Origin: UBA4655 sp964585575
GTDB taxonomy: Bacteria; Planctomycetota; Planctomycetia; Pirellulales; UBA1268
Length of the DNA: 17,823 nt
Direction: 5' to 3'
Assembly: GCA_964585575.1 (NCBI GenBank)
Contig: CAZPEM010000063.1
Span: forward strand, 1 to 17,823
Part shown: positions 6,993 through 13,449 of the stretch, piece after piece
Layout: each line of letters starts with the position of its first letter
Numbering within the stretch: position 1 is the first letter of the stretch
Translations under genes and position numbers: made by a program
The notes under the pieces: model-generated
Database searches by the model: none
Seen by the model: the letters and a program-made list of their open reading frames with translations, nothing else
Told to the model about the DNA's origin: nothing

Positions 6993-7775
6993 ATGCGATT
7001 CCCCGCCCGATCGCTCGTCGCCTCGTCGCTCCTGCTCGCCGCCGCTCTGTCGTGCACCCGGTCGCTCGGCCGCGATCCGGCGATCGCGATCGACCTCGAT
7101 ATCGACACGACCGCGGCGATTCCGCCCGCGAAGACCCACCACATGGGCCGCGAGATCGCGCAGACGATGCACTTCACGGGCGCCCCGTGGCTCGTCCGCG
7201 AGAGCCGGCAGCGGGAGGAGGACTGCCGGATGCTCATCGAGGCGCTCGGCATCAGGAGGGGGCAGACCGTCTGCGACCTCGGCTGCGGCAACGGCTTCTA
7301 CACGCTCGAACTCGCGAAGCGGGTGGGGCCGAAGGGAACGGTCTGGGCGTCCGACATCCAGGTGGAAATGCTGCGGATGCTCGTCGAGAACGCCGCCGAG
7401 GCGCGGCTGAGGAACATCCGGCCCGTGCTCGGAACGCCGATCGACCCGAGGCTGCCGAAGGGCACGGTCGATCTCGTGCTGTGCGTGGACGTCTACCACG
7501 AGTTTTCCCACCCCGACGCGATGCTCGCGCGGATCCGCGAGAGCCTCGCCGACGACGGAGTTCTCGTGCTCGCCGAGTTTCGCGGGGAGGATCCTGCCGT
7601 GCCGATCAAGCCTCTCCACAAGATGACGAAGGCCCAGGTTCGGGCCGAGCTCGAGGCGGCCGGGTTCCGGCTGGCGAGGGAGTTCGACCGGCTCCCCTGG
7701 CAGCATCTCATGATGTTCGTGAAGGACGAGGGGGCGGCGGCACGTTTTTCCGAGGCCCACGAAGCCCAGAAATAA
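6993..7775 (+). CDS. Predicted lipoprotein with class I SAM-dependent methyltransferase domain
   Basis: This 260-residue protein begins with a signal-like segment (MRFPARS, then hydrophobic to residue 20) ending at Cys21 in AALSC, which fits the lipobox pattern, so it is probably an exported lipoprotein. Residues about 75-200 form a Rossmann-type methyltransferase domain: CDLGCGNG (94-101) is the SAM-binding glycine loop, WASDIQ holds the acidic ribose ligand (Asp121), and a post-II motif precedes LVLAEF. The C-terminus has a helix and a final strand typical of the fold. Export is odd because SAM is cytoplasmic, though planctomycetes carry other methyltransferases with signal sequences. The substrate is unknown; quinone, sterol or small-molecule targets are all possible. 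It starts 22 bases after lpxI and has a possible promoter of its own. ATG 6993 is chosen because it gives a clean signal sequence. Confidence 0.85.
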   Translation: MRFPARSLVASSLLLAAALSCTRSLGRDPAIAIDLDIDTTAAIPPAKTHHMGREIAQTMHFTGAPWLVRESRQREEDCRMLIEALGIRRGQTVCDLGCGNGFYTLELAKRVGPKGTVWASDIQVEMLRMLVENAAEARLRNIRPVLGTPIDPRLPKGTVDLVLCVDVYHEFSHPDAMLARIRESLADDGVLVLAEFRGEDPAVPIKPLHKMTKAQVRAELEAAGFRLAREFDRLPWQHLMMFVKDEGAAARFSEAHEAQK

Positions 7776-7812
7776 TGCCGAAAATGCGATTTTGGGGGTT
7801 TGGGGAATTTTC

Positions 7813-7829
7813 GGGTCGGTTTCCGACCC
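7813..7829. promoter_or_regulatory. Perfect inverted repeat at the sigma-54 activator promoter
   Basis: GGGTCGG-TTT-CCGACCC is a perfect 7-base inverted repeat with a 3-base loop. It sits between the methyltransferase stop (7775) and the promoter at 7835-7863, ending 5 bases before the -35 box. It may be a binding site for a dimeric regulator, possibly the activator itself, or the hairpin of a terminator for the lpx transcript. No T-run follows it, which weakens the terminator reading. Confidence 0.5.
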
Positions 7830-7834
7830 AGCTG

Positions 7835-7863
7835 TTGCAAACCGATTTTGGGCCCGTCATACT
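7835..7863 (+). promoter_or_regulatory. Candidate sigma-70 promoter for the sigma-54 activator gene
   Basis: TTGCAA (7835-7840) and CATACT (7858-7863) match the -35 and -10 consensus at 4 of 6 positions each and are exactly 17 bases apart. Transcription would begin near 7870, about 30 bases before the ATG at 7900, which leaves room for the ribosome site AGGA at 7888-7891. No sigma-54 type -24/-12 element was seen here. Confidence 0.5.
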
Positions 7864-7899
7864 GTCCGTCGATTGAGGGCGGCCAGCAGGATTCCGGCC

Positions 7900-9111
7900 A
7901 TGGCGACGTTCAACAATAATCGCAAGCGTCCGTTTCAGGCCAACGGCTCGGCGAGCCGTGATCCGCAGGGCGGATCGCTGAACCCCACCGTATCGCTGGG
8001 CGATATATCGCTGGTATCGCTGGGCGATGTATCGCCGGTATCGCTGGGCGATGCATCGCCGGTAGCCGTATCGCAGGTCGATCCGCCGTCTCCCGCGACC
8101 TTGGAATCCGTCGATCGTCGAAAGCCCGCTTCCCGCTTCCAGCAGGCGGTCGCGGAATCCAGCTTCGAACGGGGTTCGCGGTCTGAGTCCAACTGGGTAC
8201 TCGGCCGAAGCGCCGCCATGCGACGCATTGCCAGATCCATCGAACGCGCCGCGGAGGTCGAGTGCACCGTGCTCGTTGCGGGCGAGACGGGCACGGGCAA
8301 GGAACTCTGGGCGAGGCTTCTCCACAGAAGCGGTCCGCGGAGCGGCAGGTCGTTCATTCCGGTCAACTGTGCCGCCCTTACCGAAACGCTCGCTGAGAGC
8401 CAGCTGTTCGGCCATGAGAAGGGCGCGTTCACGGGGGCCGAAGGGCGTGCGCTCGGCATCTTCAGGGCGGCCCAGGGCGGCGTCGTGTTTCTCGACGAGA
8501 TCGGGGAGATGCCGCTTTCGCTGCAGCCGAAACTCCTCCGCGTGCTGCAGCAGCGGGAAGTGATCCCGGTCGGGGCGACCCAGCCCGTTCCGATCGACGT
8601 GCAGATCGTCGCCGCCACGAATCGCAATCTCGAGGAGGAGGTCGCGAAGGGAACGTTTCGGGAGGACCTCTACTATCGGCTCAACATGATCGAGTTGAGC
8701 GTGCCTTCCCTGCGGGATCGCGCCGAGGACATCCCGGAATTCATCGACTTCTTCTCGGCGACGTTCGCCGAACGATACCGTCTGCCGAAGTGGGAGCCGA
8801 CGCCCGAGGAACTCGAGGCGTTTTGCTCGTTCGACTGGCCCGGCAACGTTCGGCAGCTTTCCCACACGATCGAACAGGCGTACGTGCTCCAGATCCGGCC
8901 GCAGGTGCCGAGGAAGCGGCCGCAGGCCTCGGCGGATGACGAATCCCGGGTCCCGACGCTCGACCTGGTCAAGCTTCGCAAGATGGCGATCAAGCAGGCG
9001 CTCGAGAAGACGAAGGGACACAAGGCCCGGGCTGCGAAACTGCTGGGCGTACACGCCAACACCCTCACCCGATTGCTGCGGGAGGATGGCGACCCGAATC
9101 CGGATCGCTAG
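7900..9111 (+). CDS. Sigma-54 interaction domain transcriptional activator, no sensor domain, Fis-type HTH
   Basis: This 403-residue protein is a bacterial enhancer-binding protein that uses ATP to open sigma-54 promoters. The AAA+ domain (about 98-335) has Walker A GETGTGKE (128-135), the sigma-54 contact loop GAFTGA (175-180), Walker B VVFLDE (195-200), and FREDLYYRLN with the arginine finger region (253-262). The C-terminus (about 360-396) is a Fis-type helix-turn-helix ending HKARAAKLLGVHANTLTRLL. The first 95 residues hold no receiver, GAF or PAS domain. They are low in complexity and include three copies of an eight-residue unit (VSLGD[I/V/A]S[L/P]) at 31-54. Activity must therefore be controlled by level or a partner rather than by a fused sensor. 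ATG 7900 has AGGA 8 bases upstream. Targets are unknown. Confidence 0.94.
   Translation: MATFNNNRKRPFQANGSASRDPQGGSLNPTVSLGDISLVSLGDVSPVSLGDASPVAVSQVDPPSPATLESVDRRKPASRFQQAVAESSFERGSRSESNWVLGRSAAMRRIARSIERAAEVECTVLVAGETGTGKELWARLLHRSGPRSGRSFIPVNCAALTETLAESQLFGHEKGAFTGAEGRALGIFRAAQGGVVFLDEIGEMPLSLQPKLLRVLQQREVIPVGATQPVPIDVQIVAATNRNLEEEVAKGTFREDLYYRLNMIELSVPSLRDRAEDIPEFIDFFSATFAERYRLPKWEPTPEELEAFCSFDWPGNVRQLSHTIEQAYVLQIRPQVPRKRPQASADDESRVPTLDLVKLRKMAIKQALEKTKGHKARAAKLLGVHANTLTRLLREDGDPNPDR
7990..8061 (+). repeat. Three tandem 24-base repeats with nested palindromes inside the activator gene
   Basis: Three 24-base units at 7990, 8014 and 8038 differ at only a few positions, followed by a decayed partial copy (GTAGCCGTATCGCAG). 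They encode the VSLGDxS[L/P] units. Each carries inverted symmetry: the first contains GCGATATATCGC and the third GGCGATGCATCGCC, both perfect palindromes, while TATCGC-TGG-GCGATA forms a second overlapping one. Being a multiple of three bases, copy-number change would not break the frame. Confidence 0.85.
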
Positions 9112-9133
9112 TCGCGTCCCTTATCGCCGGTTG

Positions 9134-9155
9134 GGCCACATTATTTTATTTGGCC
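9134..9155. terminator. Possible shared terminator between convergent genes
   Basis: GGCCA (9134-9138) and TGGCC (9151-9155) flank a 12-base AT-only loop apart from one C, in a 69-base gap between the converging activator and DCC-family genes. The stem is short and the long loop makes it weak. The AT-rich patch stands out in this GC-rich window. On the plus strand it is followed by TTTG. Confidence 0.3.
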
Positions 9156-9180
9156 TTTGTGCTGGTTGTGTCCGGGTGAC

Positions 9181-9588
9181 TCAAGGCAGCTTGCAGGTGC
9201 CGTTGTCGCAGCTGTTGGCGGAGCCTGCGATCCGGTAGCGGTTGCGGGCGATGAACCGGTAGCAGGCCTTCCAGAAGGGCATCGTGCCCGGGATGTGCAG
9301 CAGCGCCGCGAGTGGCCACAGCGGCACGAGCTTCCGCGACAGGTAGCGGACGGCTTCGGCCCCTCCCCGGGCGCGGCCCATGGTATCGACGACGTACATT
9401 TGCGAGAGCATTTCGTCGAGGGACAATTCGGGAAAGTCGTCCGCGACGGACTGCTCGTGGCAGGATCGGAAGTCGAACCGCCGGCCGAGATCCAGCCCGC
9501 GTAGGATGCCAACCTGGCCGATGCAGAATCGACAGCGGCCGTCGTACAGCACGGTTTCCCGCTTCGGGGGCATACTGATCGTGATCAT
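9181..9588 (-). CDS. Thiol-disulfide oxidoreductase DCC family protein (DUF393)
   Basis: This protein of 135 residues belongs to the DCC family. The defining motif YDGRCRFC (residues 15-22, Cys19 and Cys22) resembles a thioredoxin-like CxxC active site, and the rest follows the family pattern: MYVVDTMGRARGGAEAV around 68-84, then W/P-rich hydrophobic LVPLWPLAALLHIPG and an YRFIARNRYRI tail. The biochemical reaction of the family is poorly known; a role in disulfide redox or electron transfer is inferred from the motif. An extra pair of cysteines (CDNGTC, 127-132) ends the protein. ATG 9588 is used here; ATG 9573 is equally possible and would shorten it by 5 residues, and neither has a good ribosome site. 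It converges on the sigma-54 activator and diverges from the MORN gene. Confidence 0.87.
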   Translation of the reverse strand: MITISMPPKRETVLYDGRCRFCIGQVGILRGLDLGRRFDFRSCHEQSVADDFPELSLDEMLSQMYVVDTMGRARGGAEAVRYLSRKLVPLWPLAALLHIPGTMPFWKACYRFIARNRYRIAGSANSCDNGTCKLP

Positions 9589-10765
9589 GAAGCGTTGTGT
9601 CTCCGTCGACATTCTAGTCCCCGCCCTGCGACTCGCCGTGGCAGCCTTGATTTTCGCCGCCGTGGCGGGAGCGGCCGGTACCCATGCGGCCGAGGGGGAC
9701 CCGCCCGCACCGGAGGTCGCCCCCGGAGTCGTGCTCGAGGAGCGTCGATACACGAGCGGCGCGATTCGCACCCGCACCGAGATGCGGGCCGGTCCGTCCG
9801 GCGTCGTCGCCCGGAAGGGACGGGAGTGGACCTACGATCCGTCCGGGAGGCTCGTGTCGGAGGTGAGCTGGGACGGCGACCGGCGGGAGGGCCCGTCCAT
9901 CGAATACGACCTGAGGGGCAACGTCGTCGTTCGGGAGTCTTTTCGCCGGGGCAAGCGGGACGGCGTGTCCCTTCGGTACCACGCCGATGGCACGCCGCAG
10001 CGGGAGGTCGTCTTTCGCGATGGCGTCCGCGACGGCAGCGCGAGGCAGTGGCACGCATCGGGCGAACTGGCGGTCGAAGAGACCTACTCCAAGGGCCAAC
10101 TCGACGGGACGCGTCGTTCGTTCCGCGCGGATGGCAGCATCGAATCGGAGGATCGCTATCGCGGGGGCCGGAGGAACGGCGTCTGCACCCGCTGGTATGC
10201 CAACGGTGGCAAACAGATCGAGGCCGGCTACCGCGACGACCGCCGGGATGGGACGTTCGTCGAATACTGGGAGAACGGGAGCGAGCGGATGCGATGCTCG
10301 TTCGTGAACGGGACCGAAGCGGGGGTCTTCCGGCAGTGGTACGCCGACGGGGCACCACGAACCGTCGGCGGCTACGTGAACGGTCGGCCCGAGGGGCGTT
10401 GGGTGAGCTGGGGGCCCGGCGAGGGTCATCCGATCGCCGCCGAACAAACCTACCGCGACGGACTGCTCGACGGGCTCGCCGTCGAGTACCACCCCGACGG
10501 CTCGGAAAAGATGCGGGTGAACTGGTCGGCAGGCCTGCAGAACGGTCGGTGGGAAGAGCGGTACGAGGGGGGCGGATTGCGGGGCTCGGGGGAGTATGGC
10601 CGTGGCCGGCCCGTCGGCGTCTGGGAGTTCTTCCACGAGGACGGCTCGCCATGGAGCCGAACCCAGCACGCCGGAGGCGTCCGACACGGACGTCACGTCG
10701 AGTGGGACGAGGCCGGCAACGTGATCGTGGATCAGACCTTCGTGCGAGGCGTCGCCACGCCGTAA
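9587..10765 (+). CDS. Exported MORN_2 repeat protein (YwqK-like)
   Basis: This 392-residue protein has a clear signal sequence (MKRCVSVDILVPALRLAVAA then hydrophobic to about 33, probable cleavage after THA) and a short linker. From about residue 80 to the end it is a run of 13 MORN_2-type repeats of 24 residues (one of 26), with pattern WxxDGxxxxxxxYxxGxxxG. MORN_2 repeats form beta-hairpin rods and are annotated as antitoxin YwqK-like in some bacteria, but there is no toxin gene beside this one and export makes that label doubtful. A cell-surface or periplasmic scaffold role is more likely. ATG 9587 is chosen because the signal sequence begins there. Its start codon overlaps that of the divergent DCC gene. 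No ribosome site is obvious; CATACT at 9571-9576 could be a -10 box. Confidence 0.87.
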   Translation: MKRCVSVDILVPALRLAVAALIFAAVAGAAGTHAAEGDPPAPEVAPGVVLEERRYTSGAIRTRTEMRAGPSGVVARKGREWTYDPSGRLVSEVSWDGDRREGPSIEYDLRGNVVVRESFRRGKRDGVSLRYHADGTPQREVVFRDGVRDGSARQWHASGELAVEETYSKGQLDGTRRSFRADGSIESEDRYRGGRRNGVCTRWYANGGKQIEAGYRDDRRDGTFVEYWENGSERMRCSFVNGTEAGVFRQWYADGAPRTVGGYVNGRPEGRWVSWGPGEGHPIAAEQTYRDGLLDGLAVEYHPDGSEKMRVNWSAGLQNGRWEERYEGGGLRGSGEYGRGRPVGVWEFFHEDGSPWSRTQHAGGVRHGRHVEWDEAGNVIVDQTFVRGVATP

Positions 10766-10775
10766 GGCGGCTTCA

Positions 10776-10791
10776 GGCCGACAACTCGGCC
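10776..10791. terminator. Hairpin between convergent MORN and small membrane protein genes
   Basis: GGCCGA-CAAC-TCGGCC is a perfect 6-base stem with a 4-base loop, in the 39-base gap between the MORN stop (10765) and the stop of the minus-strand gene (10805). Its position suggests a two-way terminator. There is no T-run on either strand, so efficiency is uncertain. Confidence 0.45.
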
Positions 10792-10804
10792 GACCGACAG
10801 CGGG

Positions 10805-11068
10805 TCAGACGGCCAGCTTCTTCGGCAGCGAGACGTAGTGGAGCACCATGATCGCCCCGGCGGAAATGAGGCTCCAGGGCATCCAGTCGGGCGCGGTGAA
10901 CGACCTCGGGCCGCCGCGTCCATTCGGCGGCAGCACGACCGCCGAATCGATCACCAGCAGCTCGATTCCCACGATGCACGAGAAGATCCCGACGGCGAGA
11001 AAAAAACTTTTCCACATGGCGGTGACGGAAATGGGGGATTGAAGCGGATCCTCTTCGCTCTTCGGCAT
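10805..11068 (-). CDS. Small two-helix membrane protein, function unknown
   Basis: This 87-residue protein has two probable membrane helices: about 19-41 (beginning MWKSFFLAVGIFSCIVGIE) and 63-80 (PWSLISAGAIMVLHYVSLP), joined by a loop with PPNGRGGP. A basic tail ends LPKKLAV. I do not recognise a named family, although small proteins starting MWKSFFLA-like seem to recur in planctomycetes. ATG 11068 gives 87 residues; an internal Met18 just before the first helix (11017) is an alternative start, and neither has a clear ribosome site. It lies 102 bases downstream of ftsH on the same strand and might be cotranscribed. The helix-1 codons include a run of seven T's. Confidence 0.72.
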   Translation of the reverse strand: MPKSEEDPLQSPISVTAMWKSFFLAVGIFSCIVGIELLVIDSAVVLPPNGRGGPRSFTAPDWMPWSLISAGAIMVLHYVSLPKKLAV

Positions 11069-11170
11069 GCCGACGGTCGCCGATGGAGAGGCATGACCGT
11101 GGGGAGGAATGTGACGTTCGTTCCGATCTTGCGGCCGGGGTCGCTCGGTCAGGAATAGTGAGGCGTTCGC

Positions 11171-13279
11171 TCAGCTTCCGACGGCTTCGCCCGTGACCGT
11201 GTCGTCGGCGGGGCGAGCCGGACGTCGGTCGGCGTCGGTGCCCGGGACGAGCTGAGGGCTCTCCATCGCCGCCTCGACGATCTCCCGGAGCTCCGTGCCG
11301 TCGATCACCTCCGACTCGATGAGCCTCGTCGTGACCGCCTCGAGGGCGGCCCGGCGTGTCTCGAGGATGCGGCGGACCCGCTCGATGGCCGCCTGGATGA
11401 TCCGGCTGACCTCCTGATCGATTTCCCTGGCGGTCTGCTCGCTGTGGCCGCGGGGGGCGGTCAACTCGTGGCCGCCCGTGGCCAGGAAGGGGGATCGCGG
11501 GCTCTCGCGGTAGGTGACGCGGCCGAGCCGGCTCATGCCGTAGTCCATGACCATCGCCCTCGCGATCTCGCTGGCCCGCTCGAGGTCGTTCTGGGCCCCG
11601 GTCGAAACGTCGGCGTAGACCATCTCCTCGGCGATCGTTCCGGCGAGGAGAACCTCGATCCGGCTTTCGAGCTCGCTCTGCGTGAGGAGATACCGGTCGT
11701 CTTCCGGACGCTGCATCGTGTAGCCGAGGGCCGCGAGCCCGCGGGGGATGATCGACACCTTGTGGACCGGATCGGTATTCGGCAGCGACGCGGCGACGAG
11801 CGCGTGGGCGGCCTCGTGGTAGGCGACCCGCTTCTTCTCGTCCTCCTGGATGACCCGCCGCTTCTTCTCGAGGCCCGCCGTCACCCGCTCGACCCCCTCG
11901 TTGAACTCGTCCATCCCGACGGAGGACTTGTTCTTGCGGGCCGCCAGGAGCGCCGCCTCGTTGACGAGGTTCGCGAGGTCCGCACCGACGAATCCGGAAG
12001 TGATCCTCGCGACGTGCTCGAGATTGACCATCGGGTCGAGCTTCACCTCGGTGACGTGCACGCGGAGGATCGCCTCGCGGCCACGGACGTCGGGCCGGTC
12101 GACCAGCACGTGCCGGTCGAAGCGACCCGGTCGGAGCAGGGCCGGGTCGAGCGTCTCCGGCCGGTTGGTGGCGGCGAGCACGATCACGCCGCTGTTGCTG
12201 CCGAAACCGTCCATCTCGACGAGCAGCGCGTTGAGCGTCTGCTCCCGTTCGTCATGGCCGCCGACGACGCTCGTGCCGCGGGTCTTGCCGAGGGCGTCGA
12301 GCTCGTCGATGAAGATGATGCAGGGAGCCTTGGCCTCGGCCTGCTGGAACATGTCGCGGACCCTCGCGGCTCCGACGCCGACGAACATCTCGACGAAGTC
12401 GGAGCCCGACATGCCGAAGAACGGCACTCCCGCCTCCCCCGCGATCGCCTTCGCCAGGAGCGTCTTGCCGGTGCCCGGAGGGCCCACGAGGAGCACCCCC
12501 TTCGGAATGTGGCCGCCGAGAACCTGGTATTTCTCCGGGCTCCGCAGGAACTCGACGACCTCGCGGAGCTCCTCGACCGCCTCGTCGATCCCCGCCACGT
12601 CGTCGAACGTGACCCCGAGATCCTCCTGTGCGTACATCTTGCCGCGGCTGCGGCCGAAGGCCATCGGGCTCCCCGCGCCGCCGATCTTCCGCATCATGAG
12701 GAAGAAGACGAGCACGAAGAGACCCGTCATCACGAGCATCGGCAGCCAGCTGCGCCACGGGCTCGGCGGATCCTCGTAGCGGTAGAAGACCCCGTGCTCC
12801 GCCATGAGCCTCGACAGCTGCGTCTCCGAGTTCTCGCTCGGAAGCTTGGCGGTGCGGAAGCGGACGCGGTCTCCCGCCGAAGCGAGCCGCTCGCGGACGC
12901 GATCCGCCATCGAGGTGCCTTCATCGTCTCCGCCGGCCGGCCCGCTCTCGGCCGAGGCATCCCGCACCGGACGGATGCTCCCGGTAACCGCGTAGGCGCC
13001 GATCACCACGTCCCGCAAGTCGGTGAATCGCCTCGGCGGGGAGCGGTCGTCGCCACGCAGACGGATTTCCACGCCGCCGGGCGACGCATCCGTGTCGCCG
13101 TGGCCCCGGATGAGCCGCTCGAGGTCGCTGTAGGAGATCTCGACTTCGGGCGTCGTTCCGAAGAGGCTCATCGCGAACAGTCCGGCGACGCCGGCGGCGA
13201 TGAGGTACCAGACGATCCCCGATCCGGCGGCCGGCTTTCGGTCGCCGGTCCGCTTCGTGAGGTCGCGTTTTCGTGGCAT
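11171..13279 (-). CDS. ftsH: ATP-dependent zinc metalloprotease FtsH
   Basis: FtsH is a hexameric membrane protease that unfolds and degrades misassembled membrane proteins and some regulators. In E. coli it degrades LpxC and so controls lipid A synthesis. The 702-residue protein has two membrane helices (about 22-40 and 178-196) around an extracytoplasmic domain. The AAA domain has Walker A GPPGTGKT (266-273), pore loop FVEMFVGVGA, Walker B IIFIDELDALG (321-331) and the second region of homology NRPETLDPALLRPGRFDR (372-389). The zinc site is HEAAH (488-492) with a third ligand in NDLERA (Asp565). The extracytoplasmic segment (about 41-177) is longer than in E. coli, and the N-terminus is basic. 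ATG 13279 is the only good start. Planctomycetes often have several FtsH paralogs. Confidence 0.97.
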   Translation of the reverse strand: MPRKRDLTKRTGDRKPAAGSGIVWYLIAAGVAGLFAMSLFGTTPEVEISYSDLERLIRGHGDTDASPGGVEIRLRGDDRSPPRRFTDLRDVVIGAYAVTGSIRPVRDASAESGPAGGDDEGTSMADRVRERLASAGDRVRFRTAKLPSENSETQLSRLMAEHGVFYRYEDPPSPWRSWLPMLVMTGLFVLVFFLMMRKIGGAGSPMAFGRSRGKMYAQEDLGVTFDDVAGIDEAVEELREVVEFLRSPEKYQVLGGHIPKGVLLVGPPGTGKTLLAKAIAGEAGVPFFGMSGSDFVEMFVGVGAARVRDMFQQAEAKAPCIIFIDELDALGKTRGTSVVGGHDEREQTLNALLVEMDGFGSNSGVIVLAATNRPETLDPALLRPGRFDRHVLVDRPDVRGREAILRVHVTEVKLDPMVNLEHVARITSGFVGADLANLVNEAALLAARKNKSSVGMDEFNEGVERVTAGLEKKRRVIQEDEKKRVAYHEAAHALVAASLPNTDPVHKVSIIPRGLAALGYTMQRPEDDRYLLTQSELESRIEVLLAGTIAEEMVYADVSTGAQNDLERASEIARAMVMDYGMSRLGRVTYRESPRSPFLATGGHELTAPRGHSEQTAREIDQEVSRIIQAAIERVRRILETRRAALEAVTTRLIESEVIDGTELREIVEAAMESPQLVPGTDADRRPARPADDTVTGEAVGS

Positions 13280-13360
13280 GAGTTGGCGTGTGTGCTTCGG
13301 CCGGGAATCCCTGCATCGTACGCAGCCGCGGATCGCCCGACAAACGACGGCCGCCGAACG

Positions 13361-13366
13361 ATTCTA
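13361..13366 (-). promoter_or_regulatory. Possible -10 box for ftsH
   Basis: On the minus strand this reads TAGAAT, a 5-of-6 match to the -10 consensus, 81 bases upstream of the ftsH ATG. No convincing -35 box lies 16-18 bases further upstream. The 170-base gap also must hold the dxr promoter, for which nothing clear was found. Confidence 0.3.
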
Positions 13367-13449
13367 AGCCGGGAACCGCATATGGCACTTCCCTCGACGT
13401 CGCCGTAGACTTGAGGGGGCCGTCGACCTTCACCATTGATTGATTCCAG

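Noticed and set aside
9585..10696. Two minus-strand open frames of about 355-360 codons opposite the MORN gene
   Set aside because: They mirror the repeats of the plus-strand gene, which has a signal sequence and regular MORN repeats; neither has a domain.
9587..10765. MORN protein as the antitoxin of a toxin-antitoxin pair
   Set aside because: The protein has a signal sequence and no toxin-like neighbour; the YwqK label comes only from repeat similarity.
11444..13408. Long plus-strand open frame (654 codons) opposite ftsH
   Set aside because: The minus strand encodes a complete FtsH with all motifs. The opposite frame has no recognisable domain and reflects codon bias.
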